Below, piece after piece: positions 23,851 through 36,570 of a stretch of 64,000 nt of DNA. The notes beneath the pieces were generated by a model. The model was not told the origin of the DNA. It searched no databases and worked only from the letters and a program-made list of their open reading frames with translations. Made by a program: the position numbers and the translations under genes. Source of the stretch: Mercenaria mercenaria (Eukaryota > Mollusca > Bivalvia > Venerida > Veneridae); assembly GCF_021730395.1 (NCBI RefSeq), contig NC_069362.1, positions 94,256,001-94,320,000 of the forward strand, written 5' to 3'. The stretch's first letter is position 1. The number at the start of each line of letters is the position of its first letter.

Positions 23851-24971
23851 ATGGATAATATAAACTTGTCACGTATTATCTCAGGTATCTTCTGGATATT
23901 AACGTTTGGAGCCACAGTGGCTGTCTCTGAGTCACAGGACAGCAGACAAGACACGCAGTTGACAGGAGACGCGCTGATGCGCCAAATTCTAGAGCGCGTG
24001 AGCGTCCTGGAAGCTCGTACCAAAAGTCAGCATCTTCCGCTTTCGAATGACGCAACTATGCGCCAACTTCTTGAGCGCATGAATGCTCTTGAAGCACGTG
24101 TCACTTTTCAGCAACAACAAATCGATACGTTAAAGCTTGAACTGACCAATAAAGATCAAGAAATGACCCGCATGCGTCTGCAGATTATTGAAAAAGATCG
24201 ACATGTGTCGAAATTGATCCGGAATTGTTTGAAGAAAGGGAAAGATTCTATTAATCATCATGTCCCGACCAGGAAGTCGTCTGGAAGCCATGAAAGTAAA
24301 TAATTTACCAGTTCTTTGTAATTTCCTTTATACATGAAGCAATTTCACATGAAGATCTATACAAACCCATGACACATTAAATCTCTTAGAAACTGCTTTT
24401 CTTTGGTATTGAAATAGTTGAAGTACTGGACCTTTACAGGGATAAAATTTATGCGAGGTTGAGGACTATTCTGTTTTCAAATCTTTAAGTAGTTGCATTA
24501 TTATATAAGCCTGGTGTTCAAATGATGTATTTTTCAACAGAGAACAGAATACGTCGAGCTGAGACTGAAGTGCAAGTCGCATTTACCGCCAGACTCTCAT
24601 AGTATTCTTCATGCTGGAGAACACCAGAACATTGTGTTTGATCACGTGGAAACTAACTTGGGAAACGCCTACAATCCCCATCACGGCGTCTTTGTAGCCC
24701 CTGTCACTGGCACATACATGTTCTACACGTCAGTTATGTCGGAGAGAAATCGAAAGATATATTGCCAGATCGTTGTCAATGGTCACAACAAGGCCACTGC
24801 TTATGCAAGTGATGGTGCAGCCGATCGCTACGACCAGGGTAGTCAAGCTGTAATCGTTCATCTGAATAAAGGCGATGACGTTCTGTCCAAAATTATTTGG
24901 CTGATGATGGTATCTATGGTGATGGCTCCATCTGGACGACGTTTTCTGGCTTTCTCCTTTATGAAGGCTGA
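23851..24971 (+). pseudogene. C1q-domain protein gene 1A, probably broken
   Basis: First exon 23851-24295 is open: signal peptide (ISGIFWILTFGATVAVSES), then coiled-coil heptads (MRQILERVSVLEAR, MRQLLERMNALEAR), 148 codons, phase-1 GT donor. Second exon 24541-24971 encodes a C1q head (FDHVETNLGNAYNPHHGVF, PVTGTYMFYTSV, DQGSQAVIVHLNKGDDV). In the frame set by exon 1 it meets TAG at 24600-24602, just after VAFTARLS, and the rest of the domain reads in another frame. A one-base deletion near 24880 shifts frame again before the terminal TTFSGFLL-type end. With two shifts this is most likely a recent pseudogene, although exon 1 alone could still be expressed. Family role: secreted C1q-domain proteins, probable immune lectins. 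Confidence 0.75.
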
Positions 24972-25782
24972 CAAATCTTGTCAATGTTTTCGATCTAGAG
25001 AAATTGAAAATATATCATTTTCTTCGAAGCTTTTTGTTTTGGTTTAGTTATCATTTGCGTGTGTTTAGTTAGAGCATCGCGATATATGTTTACCCATACT
25101 ATGATGTCTTCTGTCATAGAATGGGTGAGAACGATAACTATATTGATATCTCTTCTATAAATTACTTGCCGTACCGGTGTGATTTCATGGATTTGCGCTA
25201 AAGAGAAAAACCTTCTTACTTTTTCATGATTAAAGCGGCACTCCTTTATAGTTATGTCATTTATAGAATTTCAGAAAATACTTTCATTAGCTACTATTTA
25301 TAACAGAAAATCATACAGAAGTTTGTAAGATATGCAGAAAGTCTGCAAAAGAGTTAGTCACGCTATCGGTTCTATATCTGGAGGCATGTCTATTACAGGA
25401 AAAAAGGATTTTGATTTTGTCTTAAATCTTTTAGCTGAAGTTTTCCCCTCGGTTAAGATCGTTTTTTTTTAATTTTCTTAATACTGAGATATGATTCAAA
25501 CGTTCCACTACTAGTAACCTCTCATATAATGCTTCCGTAAAAAGGATTAAATAACGTGATGCGGCAGAGAACCACTGTAAATGTGTCGTTGACTGTGCGT
25601 GGAAAAAATGGTTGACTGTTTTCTTCATATGTTGATGAAATATAGGGTTCTCTAGGGATCAGTCTAAAGCACTGCATAATATACACTACAGTCGTGGGGT
25701 CAAAAAGCATATATCACGAGTTCTACTCCGACGACTCGAGTGTAAGTCCAATATCTAAGTGACATAGAGGGTGTGTACAACC

Positions 25783-25930
25783 ACGCGGTCACCAAATTTC
25801 AATCTTTAAAATACGGTTCCCATGTGCTAACTTGTGACGTAATAATGCACGGAAGGGCACATGGGGTCTTCCTCTACCACAAAATTTGGAAAACACGTGT
25901 GTCGGTGCAATGTTAAACCAAACTAAAATA
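25783..25930 (+). repeat. SINE relic
   Basis: GGTTCCCATGTGCTAAC, AATAATGCACGGAAGGGCAC, ATGGGGTCTTCCTC and TGTGTCGGTGCAATGTTAAA match the 3' part of the SINE at 28685-28966. It is shared with unit B (41190-41285, more decayed), so it predates the duplication. Confidence 0.6.
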
Positions 25931-26154
25931 CGCTTCCTGCAAATAACTATAATACGATGCACCTCGTTCTTAAAGCAGACGAGAAAAGTCACCAACAAAT
26001 CCTCTTGATTGTCCCGGCGTTGGAAACATTTAATAGCTTGGATAAGATTATACATGTGGTACTATGTTCAACTAAATTGAATTATCTGTTTATGATTATT
26101 CACAGACGTGTAACATTGTTGCGTTTTTATAGTTCTACAGTATACATTTTGAAA

Positions 26155-26170
26155 GATAAGATCTGTTATC
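26155..26170 (+). promoter_or_regulatory. Inverted pair of GATA sites before C1q gene 2A
   Basis: GATAAGATCTGTTATC: GATAA and TTATC face each other across six bases, with the first GATAAG 63 bases upstream of the ATG. Unit B keeps it as GATAAGATATGTTATC (44057-44072). The preceding TTCTACAGTATACA is also conserved and could hold a weak TATA-type core. Use by a GATA factor is inference. Confidence 0.45.
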
Positions 26171-26217
26171 GCAGTGGCAGAAATCAGAAGCAAGTTTATG
26201 ACAATTCAAACACAGTT

Positions 26218-29200
26218 ATGCTTGCATGTACATTTGTCACTTTTCTTTGGATCTCAGTTACTAGTGCTGTTCACGCTGGAGAAACACTCAGTGATGAGCA
26301 GCTGGTTGCTAGCCCGTTTATTCGACAGCTTATAGAGCGTTTGAGCGTTCTTGAATCACGAGACTGGAACCAGCAACAACAGATCGATAAACTGGAAGCG
26401 GAAGTTGACACACAACGGAAAGAGATACTGCAGCTTCGGACTAGTGTTAAGAACAAAGACCGCCAAATTCTTGAACTGGTCAGTGGTTTCAAGAATCAGG
26501 ACCAAGGAGACGAGATACCATCAGACCACAGTGAAAAGAGCACGGTGATAAAAAGTAACTTTTGTATTTGTCATTACCTTCGATATCGCTAAATGCCTTA
26601 CTGTTGCTATAGATTTTTGAATATTTTCTCTCTTTTTTTTTCTTCTGAAATTAAGCTCAAAATATTACAGACTCTGTAACTCACATGAACTTTGTTCAGG
26701 CTGAGCTATTAGTATAGGTTGATAATCCGTCCATTGTCCTTCGCCCTGTGTCATTTGGTCTGTAGCTGCCTGGCTTGGACTTCTCAAGTATTTATCAAAT
26801 GGTTACGCTTGGCCGCTTTTAGGGACGACCAGAAGTAAAAATAAAACAAAACTTGTAACCGACTTCTTTCTCATGAACCACATGATGGATCTTCACTAAA
26901 CTTGATCTGTGGCATCTTTGTATGGATCTCTGTCAAATGTGTTTTAATAGTTCTGCTTGGCCTTTTTTATTGACAGTCAGAGCTAAAAATAAAAAGAACA
27001 AACTTTTAGAAGATTTCTCATTAATCACTTGATAGATATTAAACGTGGTCTGTAGAATTATTGCATGGATCTCTCTCAAATTTGTTCAAATAGTTCTTCT
27101 TGCCTTAGGGACTGCCAGAGCTAAAAATATAAAAAAAAACTTTAGACAACTTCTACTCATGACCCACTTGATGTTCATTAAAGTTCCTCGCAGTTTTGTG
27201 TAAATATCTCAGCTTAGAACTTTTAGCTAAAAAGAGAAAAAAATCTTTGAACGACTTCTTCACATGAAGTGCTTAATGAATCGTCACTAAACATGACCAA
27301 TTGCATCCTTGCATCGGCCTCCTTAAAGTTTAATCAAAACGCTTCACTTGGCCTTTTTAGGAGCTTTCATATCTAAGAAAAGAAAAACACAACAACATTT
27401 AAACAACTTCTCAATTGGGGCTGTCAGAGCTAAAAATAGAATAACTTTAAACAAATTCTCAGGAACTGTTAAATGGATCTTCACTAAACATTCTGATTTC
27501 TGTCACATTCGTTCAAATGGTTTTCCTTGACCCCTTTTAGGGACAACCTTAGCTTAAAAAGAAAAGAATAAAACGTTTTAAGCGATCATGAAATGCTTGA
27601 TGGATTTCCACCAGACTTGTTCAATAGCATTCTTATATGGATCTTTCTCAAGGTCAGTTTGACCACTTTAAGGACCACCAGAGCTAAAAGTAGAAGGCTT
27701 TACAACAAATTATTATGAACTTCTGGATTAGGGGCTACTAGAGCTAAAATAGCAAAAAACCTCAAACAACTTCTTTTTATGAACTTATGAACAAATTGAA
27801 AACTTTCCGCTAAAGTTTGTCTTAAGCATCCTTCGATGGACTTTCCTCAGTTTTATTCAAATGTTTCTTTTTACTGCCACTTGGGCCACAAGAGCTAAAA
27901 ATTGGAGCATGTTTCAAACAACATTTTGTCATGAATCACTTGATGGATCAGGTTTGATCTGTAGCAGCCTTGATTTGTCATTTCTCGAGTTTGCTCAAAT
28001 GGTTGCAGGCAGGGCCGTAACAACAAAACTTAGAAAAAAAAAACAAACTTTGAATAACTTTTAATGAAACTACTGTATGGCTGCTTATCAAACTTGATCA
28101 GAGCAAAGTAAAAAGGTCAGTGTTTTCCTTAGGTGAGCTACGTAGGCTCATTTGTTTAGGTGAGCTACATAGGCTCATTTGAGTCTCTTGTTTTGTTTCC
28201 GTCTAATCAATGCTGTACTATATATTATTTTATGGTCTTCTTTCAAATAATTGTTCGATTATTTATATAAGAACATTTTGAATTTTAAGGGGACAGTGGT
28301 GATATATCAAGATTACGAAGAGAAAACGAGGTCACAGTTGCCTTTTTCTCCGGACTATCCACTTCAGTTCAACACGCTGGGGAGAACCAGAATGTTGTAT
28401 TTGACAATGTAGAAACCAACCTTGGGAACGGCTATAATTCTCATCATGGCGTCTTCACTGCTCCGGTGGCAGGGGTTTATGTTTTTTCCACTTCGATTAT
28501 GACGAATTCTGGTCGAAAGATCTGTGAAATTGTTGTAAATGGAGTTCGAAAAGCACAAGTGAGTAGTATCATGTTCTTGTTTCAATTCAAGTGACGTTTT
28601 ATACAATTTCTTAACCTGATATTTAAGCTGCTGCTGCTGTTGTTGTTGCTGTTAGTTTCGGGTCACATCGAGCCAATATAGGTAGGTGGCTTCCGATACC
28701 GAGTGGTTAAGGCCGCTGACTTTAAGTCACTTGCCCCTCACCGATATGGGTTAGAGCTCCCTTTCGGGTGTGGAATTCTTCATGTGAGGAAGCCACCAAG
28801 CTGGTTAAGTGGTTTACGGAAAGTCGGTGGTTCTACCCAGGTGCCCGCACGTGATGAAATAATGCCGGGAGGGACACCTGGGGTCTTCCTCCGCAATCAA
28901 AGCTGGAAAGTCGCCATATGACCTTTAGATAATTGTGTCGGTGCGATGTTGAACAAAACAAACAAACAATACAGGTAATTTGGCGGATTTCCACCTTCAG
29001 TGATGGAGAAAGAACTCCAATGCAACTTGGTGCCTCTGGGCATTTTTTTTCAAGTACGGACGGACACCTTGGAAGAACTAATGACCTGCCACTTGTTCGT
29101 AACACGAAAGTATTCAACACCCAGAGAGAGCTATGATGGGAAAGACCAATGCGTTATTTCATGTAACATATTCCCCATAAGCGTTGACGGTAAATTGAAG

Positions 29201-29557
29201 TGAGACAACATCATTCATAAGTTTCCGAAAGAATTTTATTAGTTTTTCCCTTTATAAATTGTATCCAGTTCTGCATTCATGGACACGATCACTTTAGAAA
29301 GTAGTGTAAGAAATGTCGATATTCACCTTGGCTATTAACTTGTTTTATTTGGACAGGTTTACACCCATGGAGACGGTCACTATGACCACGGCACACAGAC
29401 ACTTATTGTCCATCTTAAGAAAGGCGATGACGTGGCAATACAGATAGTTGAACATAACCTCGATAGTACAATACATGGGGAGGTGCCGCCTTATACCACT
29501 TTCTCCGGGTTTCTTCTTCAGCAAGATTTCTCCGATACTGATAGCGTTGTTGGCTAA
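26218..29557 (+). CDS. Secreted C1q-domain-containing protein 2A (intact, three exons)
   Basis: Exons 26218-26554, 28290-28558, 29357-29557 (TAA); joined length 807 nt, 268 residues, no frame break. Signal peptide MLACTFVTFLWISVTSAVHA, then about 90 residues of coiled coil (RQLIERLSVLESR, QQQQIDKLEAEVDTQRKEI, LQLRTSVKNKDRQILEL) with no collagen repeats. The C1q head runs from about residue 127: VTVAFFSGLS, FDNVETNLGNGYNSHHGVF, APVAGVYVFSTSI, IVVNGVRKA, TQTLIVHLKKGDDVAIQI, TTFSGFLL. The ATG chosen gives the signal peptide; an open frame extends upstream but is not conserved in gene 2B. Unlike genes 1 and 3, an intron splits the C1q domain after VNGVRKAQ. Likely a secreted, trimerising recognition protein of innate immunity (family knowledge); ligand unknown. 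Confidence 0.9.
26700..28195 (+). mobile_element. Pearl/HINE-like tandem element in intron 1 of C1q gene 2A
   Basis: About ten degenerate units with CTTCTCATGAACCACTTGAT, GGATCTTCACTAAACTTGAT, AGAGCTAAAAATA and GGACCTTTTTAGGG-type motifs. The right end shows GAGCTACGTAGGCTC, partly doubled, then GAGTCTCTTGTTTT. An orthologous copy sits in gene 2B (44660-46190), so insertion predates the duplication. Confidence 0.6.
28626..28656 (+). repeat. CTG/TTG microsatellite in intron 2 of C1q gene 2A
   Basis: Trinucleotide run of CTG and TTG. It is present and longer in gene 2B (about 46650-46702). Confidence 0.7.
28685..28966 (+). mobile_element. tRNA-derived SINE with 11-bp target duplication, unit A only
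   Basis: The head resembles a tRNA with an A-box (ACCGAGTGGTTAAGGCCGCT) and a B-box (GGGTTAGAGCTCCC). The tail is GTGTCGGTGCGATGTTGAAC then AAAACAAACAAAC. It is flanked by CAATATAGGTA (28674-28684) and CAATACAGGTA (28967-28977). Intron 2 of gene 2B has the empty site, so it is a post-duplication insertion. Confidence 0.8.
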
Positions 29558-29595
29558 TTACCGTTTTGATATTTGTCTGTGTGACACAAACATGA

Positions 29596-29601
29596 AATAA
29601 A
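29596..29601 (+). other. Probable polyadenylation signal of C1q gene 2A
   Basis: AATAAA 39 bases after the stop, in a context (ACACAAACATGAAATAAA) conserved in gene 2B. Confidence 0.55.
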
Positions 29602-30300
29602 AAAGGGAAATGTGATCGTTATTATTACTTTGTAAAAACACTAGATCCACAATGTGGGGAGTTCGTTGTGTCTGGAAAATGCATATACTTAGAGGTCTCA
29701 CTTGTTAGAATTAAGATGATTCATCAGTTCCATAGAAATGTTGGTATATTTCATACAGATGGTTAATAATATATAATGTCCTTAGTAAAAACTTAGAATC
29801 GTGTGACCAAAATGGATAGATTGTCAGTTTTCGTCGATTCTGTGATTATTCAAAGGTAAAACGCCAAGAATATAAAAATACTTAAAATTCTCAAGTAGCC
29901 CTTGACCGTTTGCCGACATTCTTTTTTACAAACACATAAAATGTACATCAGAAAGACCAGTTACATATCACCGTGGATGTTGTATAAGACGTGAAAAAAT
30001 GCATAATATGAATAGAATGGTGACCAGCCGAAACCAGAAGTGTGATCTTTTCCAAGAGAAATGTTACTCAAGATTAACAGACATCAAGAATGTTTCGCAG
30101 TACACAGTGCGTGCAGGGGCTGCATCTAGACGTAACGCGGCTGAAATACCGGATTAAGATAAGTGTTAAGTGTAGACAAGTTAATAGAAAGGAATTTAGA
30201 TTGAGAACATAACCACAGTTATTATATTTATAATGTAATGTAATGTAATTCCATACTGAATTTATTAAACGGGTGGAATAAAATAATAAAATGCGAGGTT

Positions 30301-32030
30301 CTGTAGATATTTTGGTTTCAATTTTATTCAACAAGTTTGATAAATTTAATGTGGCTAGTACACAAATGTAATATTCCTTTTATCACATGTAAGCTGAAGC
30401 AATAAAATTTCTCCTTTCTTGACCTGTAATAGACCAAACGAATTTGGCCAAAGCTTTAAATTATTACAGTAGTGTAATACTAAACAATCATGTAATGACT
30501 TAATTTCATTCCCACAACGTCAAAACATATGATCAAAATAATTTTAATGATTTGCTATTCGTTCGGAAAAATAATGTAGACTGCACTTTTAAAAATGTTG
30601 AGACAATTTTATATATTTCTACACCGGATGGCATCAATACGTTGTATTTGACAGCGTATAAACGGGTATTAATCTCAACAGCACGTCTTTTACTGCTTTT
30701 ATCACTGATGTTTTCACTTCTTCTGTTCTTATCAGTCGGTATTCCTCCCAGGTCTCGACACTTCTATGCCCAATTCTATAGTGTATGGACAGGTGTAAAA
30801 CCGTTAGGACATTTGGTGATCAGTATGTATTAGATAGTAAATTCAGCTTGTTGTTCCTTAAATAAATCTAACAGGAAATAACATAAGTAAAATATGAAAT
30901 TCTGCTTAAGGCATTAGACCCCTAATAGTTATGTTTGAAAAATGGCATTCGTTGGTATCTTCTTACAGTGGACATTATTTAGCATTGTGTTGCAAGTTTT
31001 AAACAACTTTTACCGTGCCGTTTTTATAAATTTTGTATAATTTATGATATTTCCTTAAGCTAAAGAAGAGACAAATTTCAAAGTGATGGCCACTGTCCAA
31101 AACGTTTGCAGATAATTCATTATATCATTAATTTTGATAAAATAAACATCAAACTGTTGGTAAACAATTATGCAACACAAACTAAAACTGTCAGTATCAT
31201 TTTTCTAAGGTTCCTCAAGTAAAAGAATTTAATTAGACAGAATTCTTACTCCAACATTGAAAAATTAAGGTCGAGTCCTGTGGGACTGTTTTAAATTTTG
31301 CTTACTTTATAAAAAAGTAACATTGGGACAAAAGTAAAACTTACCTACATTTCTTCCACTATGTAATCTAAAAAGTAAAGGCGAAATAGAGAACTTTTAC
31401 CGCATGTAACTCAGTACTTTTAAAGATGTCTAACTCTGTCCCCTTCTGTTTCAGATGTAAATTCACTTTGAACAGCAAGAAATCGCTTATCAAATGAAAA
31501 AAATCCACTTTTGTACAATAAATTAATAATAAGTCTTGATAAAAGTAAAACCTTACTAGAAAAACAGGAATATAAGGAAAAAATAGTTGGTCCCAGTGGG
31601 GCTCGAACCTATGCCCACTTGAAAAAAATTAAGTCAAAGTAGGTTTATTGTAGGAATTGAATACTCTTCAAAAAGAGGTACACTATTATGGGTCTAATAC
31701 CTTAAATGTGACAGAATGGAGATTACTCTACTACCTTAGTCAGGTTATTTGGGTTATATGTTATACATCTCTTTAATATCAACTTATGTTACCTATTATT
31801 GTTTCACTTAGTTTGCAAAGAGTTTATATCTAGCTGTACTTATATTAAATAGATACATTACTTCCCTTTCTTAATATTGAAAACAAGTTGTACCTGTAAT
31901 TCTTACTGCATAACAATTTATGTTCTGACAATTTGGCAGTCTTGTTAAATTCTGTAATCAGATTCAAGTAATAGAACAAAATAGACAATAAGGTAAAGAA
32001 TTGTTTTTTCTTTTTGTTAAACTTTTTAAA
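30301..32030. other. Spacer between the duplicated units
   Basis: No gene is recognised. 30301-30905 is unique AT-rich sequence with only short frames. The rest is the TTAA-flanked element at 30910-31701 and a short unmatched stretch before the array at 32031. Confidence 0.6.
30910..31701 (+). mobile_element. TTAA-flanked MITE
   Basis: Inverted ends GGCATTAGACCCCTAATAGT and ACTATTATGGGTCTAATACC, with TTAA directly outside both (30906-30909, 31702-31705). TTAA target duplication is typical of piggyBac-like transposons. Inside is a minus-strand tRNA-like B-box (GGGGCTCGAACCTA near 31600). No transposase frame is seen. Confidence 0.75.
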
Positions 32031-34185
32031 TCACCTGAGCACAAACTGCTCATGGTGAACTATTGTAATTACCCTGTGTCCGTCTTCTGTCGTCGTGCAT
32101 TGTCAACAGTTTGACTGTAAACTCTCTAGAGGTTACCGTTTTAGCCTAATAGCACACAGTCCTAATGACACTTTGTCAGAATATTACCCTCATAAAATTT
32201 TTCGAGAAGGTCATTATTGAGTCATCTGGGGTAGAAAACTAGGTCACTAGGTCAAACTATAGAAATACCGCGTTAAAACTCTGGAGGCCACATTTTATAC
32301 CTCACCCTTGTGAAACTCTTGTCAGGATGTTTGTCAGTAAGAAATCTAGATCAAGTTTAAAACTGGAATACCAGAGGTCAAAAACTAGGACACTAGGTTA
32401 AATCATAAAAATAGAAAAAAAGTGGAAACTTCACAGATCGCCCAGCACGACAAAAACGAAAATGTTGCAGGCTCGGTTTGATTGAGCCTGTTCATGGACG
32501 GTAATGGAAATGCATGCTACCGTCCACGCCCTCTAGCCCCGGGTTGAGCAGAACTCAACATTTACACATGTTATAAGTACAAAAAGCAATTTAGAGACAT
32601 CCGCAGATGTATTCAAACGGCGGTGAACATGGCACCTTCAATGATACACGTGTTGATGCGTGCAATTCCATGAAGAGCGGCGTTTGGTCCCCAGATAAAG
32701 TAAAGGGTTTGCCCAAAACGAGAAAACAATGGGCAGAAGTAAACAAACTTGAATTTAGAAAGGGGATCTGAGGTTATTGAGCCTGCGTATCACAGGACTG
32801 TCAAAAGACAAAATTAAAAAGCAAAACTTTGTTAAAACTTTAGAAGCCAAATTGTCTCTGAACTTTCTGAAACTTTGTCAGAATGCATGTATCTATAAAA
32901 TCTAGATCAATTTCAATACTGGATAACATGGCAATAACTATGTCACTAGGTCAAATCATATAAAAACATTTTAAACACTCTAGAGCCATATTTTGTGTTT
33001 GATCTTCTTTAAAGAATGTTTGTTTTTTGAAATCTAAATTAGATTTTAAATTGGGTTACATGAAGTCAGAAACAAGGTCACCAGGTCAAATTATGGAAAG
33101 ACATTGTTTACACTTTAGAGGCCACATTTTGTACTTGATCTTCATAAATCTTTGTCTCTGATATCGAAACTGTGTTACCAAAGGTCAGTAATTAGGTCAG
33201 TAGGTAAAATCATAAAAAACATTGCTCACAATCTAGAGAGCACATTTACTAAAGTTAAAGTTTGTAAGAATGTTTGTGCTTTGAAATCTAATTCAGGTTT
33301 AAAATTGAGTTACCTGAGGTCTTAAATTAGGTCACTTGGTCGAATCATAGAGAATTCTTGAAACACTAAAGAGGCCTCATTTTCTACTTGATTGTCATGA
33401 ATTTTTTTCAGAATGTTTGTCTCTATGAAAGCTATGTCAAGTTCCATACTGGATTATTTAGATCAAAAACTAGGTCACTGTCAAGTCATGGTAAGACATT
33501 GTGAACATTCAATAGGCTATGTTTTGTATCTTCACGAAACTTGGTAGGAATGTTTAGTCTGTTTAAGATATAGGATAAATGTGTAAGAAGGTCACTTGGG
33601 TAAATTAGGTCATTAGGTCAAATCATAGGAAAGCTTTGCTAACACTTTAGAGGCCACTATTTCGCCCCGAACAAATATTGTGCACAGTTATGGGACTTTG
33701 TGTTTTGTTACTATACTATATACATAGAGTCTGCATATGCAATCTTGTGCGCGCCTAATCTCCCAAACCAGTACACACAGTTTAATGAAACTTCACACAA
33801 GTGGTCAGTACCAACCTTACTTGTGCATGGTGCATGTTAGTTTCTTTCAGAAAAATATTCTGCAGAGTTATGGGACTTTGGTTTTTGTTACTATACTATT
33901 ATACATAGAGTCTTTATACATACAGTCCACATAATTATGCACATTCATAACCTTCAGTGATAGCTCCAGTTCAACTTGCTCGTCACAATGTTTGTTGGTA
34001 TGAAATCTAGATGGAGTTCAAAAGTGGGGAACCAGAGGTCAAAAACTATGTCTTTAGTTGAAATCAAGGAAAACTTTGTTTTAACAATCTACCAGATTTA
34101 CATAAAACATGGTCAAAATGTTGTCTCTAGGAAGTTTGGGCCAAATTAAATATTAGCGATACTTGACTTTCATGGCACTCTTGTT
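32031..34185 (+). repeat. Pearl/HINE-like array at the left edge of duplication unit B
   Basis: The left end TCACCTGAGCACAAACTGCT then CATGGTGAACTATTGT forms a small hairpin. Units with ACTAGGTCACTAGGTCAAA, ACACTTTAGAGGCCACATTT, CTTTGTCAGAATG and AAATCTAGATCAAG follow, and the element ends CTCTTGTTAACAATAG near 34178. It contains unrelated inserts at about 32410-32825 and a ~170-bp doubled segment at about 33660-33950 (GTTATGGGACTTTG twice). Confidence 0.6.
32410..32825. mobile_element. Unclassified insertion inside the 32-34 kb array
   Basis: This stretch breaks the repeat pattern, is richer in GC, and contains inverted motifs (GACGGTA / TACCGTC; GGCTCGGTTTGATTGAGCC). Edges were set only by loss of the array pattern. 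No terminal repeats were found. Confidence 0.35.
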
Positions 34186-35571
34186 AACAATAGATTTTCA
34201 GGTATTCTCGGGTATAATGTCAGTATTTCAGATATATATGTATATATACCTATGACTGATTAGTAGTTTGTTATAACTGTTGTTCATAACTGCATTTTCC
34301 CTATCACTAGAGGACTTTGTATCACCTGACAATACTTTCTACACTTATTCAATAATATTCCTGTTATTCTCATTTGTGAAACAAGTTAGGGATTGACCAC
34401 CCATTTTCAAACAGAATACCATATTCCTTTAAAATCATTCATGGATTATAATTTCCCTAAGGCCAGATTATACCTGATTGATTAATACATTTTCCGATCA
34501 AGACATTTTATAGCTGCCTTTGAAGAGGATGTATATTGTTTTGCTCGTGACTGTTAGTGGATACGCCTGTCTGTAGACTGTTTGTAGATAACCAAAGGAG
34601 ACTACTTGAGCCTTCAGCTGTCATAATTTGTAGGATGATTGCCTGTGGTAGTAGTTGACCACTGTTGTTTTTGTTCAAAGCATCCTCAAAACTGAAAAAA
34701 ATTTACAATTAATTACGTAAAACATTTTGATCTATAGTCCCAAACTTTACAGGATGATTGCCTCAAATAAATATATGACAATTTTTCTTTGTTCAGGTTC
34801 AAATGACAAGGAAACAGTGGATTTGGGGTTAAAACGGTTTGCTTAATTAGTAGAGACTGCTTAGAAATGCAGCAGTCAGCTTGACATGGTTAGTCAAGGG
34901 TCAGTATTGATATTGTGGTGTAGCTAGGTCAAATATCAAGGACATAGGTTCCTAAGACTAAGTGACTCTTCTTGATTTAGGGGTCATGCAGTATGTTGAA
35001 TGTCAAACTTAGAGAAGGCTTAGGCCTGCAACCGTCAAACTGCATAGCCTGATTGCCTGTGGTATGTGAATGACCTCAGCTGTTCGGCGTCAGCAGGACA
35101 AGGGTCGCATTGACATTGAGACTGAAAAGGCTTCACGTTAAAACAATTAAGCAAATGACCGCCAGAATTCAGAGATGGTCTTTGATCAATAGATGACCTA
35201 TTATTTTTAAAGATCAACATTTCAAAGATTATAGCGACCAAGAGCCCGAAATGTCATAGAATAATTATTTGTGGTCAGTAGATGGCCCGTATTGTTTGTA
35301 GGCTGGAAGGTCATGGTAACAGTGGCCTTTGGGTTGAAGACACTTTCGGGTCAATTACTACTGTCTATTTTTATATTCCAGAGAATTATTGTTCTCATGG
35401 TTGCTATGTCAAAGGTCAAGGTCACAGCGTTCTTGAGAAAATTGTTTATCCAGTTGCCTCTGACAAGTCATCATGGTGGGGCACATATGTTTTAAAAACA
35501 ACTCTTGTGTCTTCAAATATGCAGAACATGTTTTGCTGAGTAAAGTGAACAAAGTTGTCTTCGGTTATTAT

Positions 35572-35870
35572 ATGAAGTCCATCCTGCTAGCTCATTAGGC
35601 AGACTAGTCCAACAGGGTAAGCACATTGAGGCCCGCCCTACTAGTCCAGGAGGTAGAGCACGTTATTACGGTTGAGAATTTGTAAGATTCATTCAAATGT
35701 ACAGTGTGTTGATGACTTGAGAAAAGATGGCACATTTGATATCATTTGCCCTCTAACTCGCATGAGTTGCCAGTTTGATAATGGTGCAAGATCCAGGAAC
35801 ACTGGTTATGTGGCCGCTACGTAACTGCCGTGCTATTGGAAAACAATTTTAAACGCCACCAAAAATGCAA
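35572..35870 (+). repeat. Unit B counterpart of the 54-bp array and its SINE
   Basis: About one and a half array units (GCTAGCTCATTAGGCAGACT, ACTAGTCCAGGAGGTAGAGC) run directly into a SINE body matching 19815-20065. It shows the state without array expansion. Confidence 0.7.
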
Positions 35871-36029
35871 GGGAATGGTTTTGTAGGCAGCATATTGCAC
35901 TTGCATCACATACTTGTACAATTAACAGTATTTTGATTTAAATCTTTGTGAGAATGTATGTCTCAGTGAAACGTAGGTCAGTTTCAAAACTTGAAAATGT
36001 ACAGAATGTATTATATCCGCCTGCTTAAT

Positions 36030-36285
36030 TCAATAGAGAGAGCGCAGAGTTCTAGAGTTCGATCCTTGGGTGCGGCGTATGTTCTCCGTGATTATTTGAT
36101 AAAAGACACTGTGTCTGAAATCATTCGTCTTCCACCGCTGATTCATGTAGAAAAGTTGTCAGATACTTTCAGAGAACAGGTTCGTACTGGTACAGAATCC
36201 ATGAACACTGGTTAGGTTAATTGCCCTCCGTTACATAACTAAAAGATTGTTGAAAAATGGGGCTAGACCCAAAACAAACAAACAT
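36030..36285 (+). repeat. tRNA-derived SINE, unit B copy
   Basis: AATAGAGAGAGCGC, TCTAGAGTTCGATCC and CTTCCACCGCTGATTCATGT, ending in an AAACAAACAAAC tail. Orthologous to 20205-20485. Confidence 0.7.
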
Positions 36286-36412
36286 TAATGAAATGCAGGT
36301 TATGTTTGAAACTAGGTCATTAGTTTGAATAAAAGAAAACCCTTGTTAAGTATCTAGATATCTCATTTTCTACCTGATTGAATCAACAAACATAAATGGT
36401 GCATGATAAGTG

Positions 36413-36570
36413 TAGAGACTTCCGCCGCTGGATTTGGAGCTACAGTTTCTGTCTCTTGAGTTTCAGGACAGTTGGTAAGACAAGCAGATGACAAGAGACG
36501 CGCTCGTGCGCCAAATTCTTGAGCACCTGAGCTTTCCCGATGCACGTACCAAATGTCAGCAATCTTAAAC
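36413..36570 (+). pseudogene. Relic of a C1q gene first exon (unit B)
   Basis: GGATTTGGAGCTACAGTTTC, AGACAAGCAGATGACAAGAG, and GCGCCAAATTCTTGAGCACC then TGAGC match C1q gene 1 exon 1. Partner of 20620-20755, with no start codon and no C1q exon behind it. The B copy keeps the GACAAGAGACGCGCT part better than A. Confidence 0.65.

Larger units (their letters stand above)
14700..30300 (+). repeat. Tandem segmental duplication, unit A
   Basis: Collinear with unit B (34186-49300). Anchors include TTTGTATCACCTGACAATAC (14820 / 34316), GTTAGGGATTGACCACCCAT (17570 / 34386), CTAACCATGG near 22240 / 37460, both C1q genes, and TTTCGCAGTACACAGTGCGT (30094 / 48089). The last shared block reaches TTCCATACTGAATTTATTA near 30250-30267. 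Intron and intergenic sequence is alignable by eye, and length differences are mostly discrete insertions. The exact left breakpoint lies in or near the repeat arrays and cannot be fixed. Confidence 0.85.

Noticed and set aside
26218-26592. Reading C1q gene 2A exon 1 as a complete short protein
   Set aside because: The frame runs past a conserved phase-1 GT donor at 26555. The same donor is kept in gene 2B, and the downstream C1q exons join in frame.
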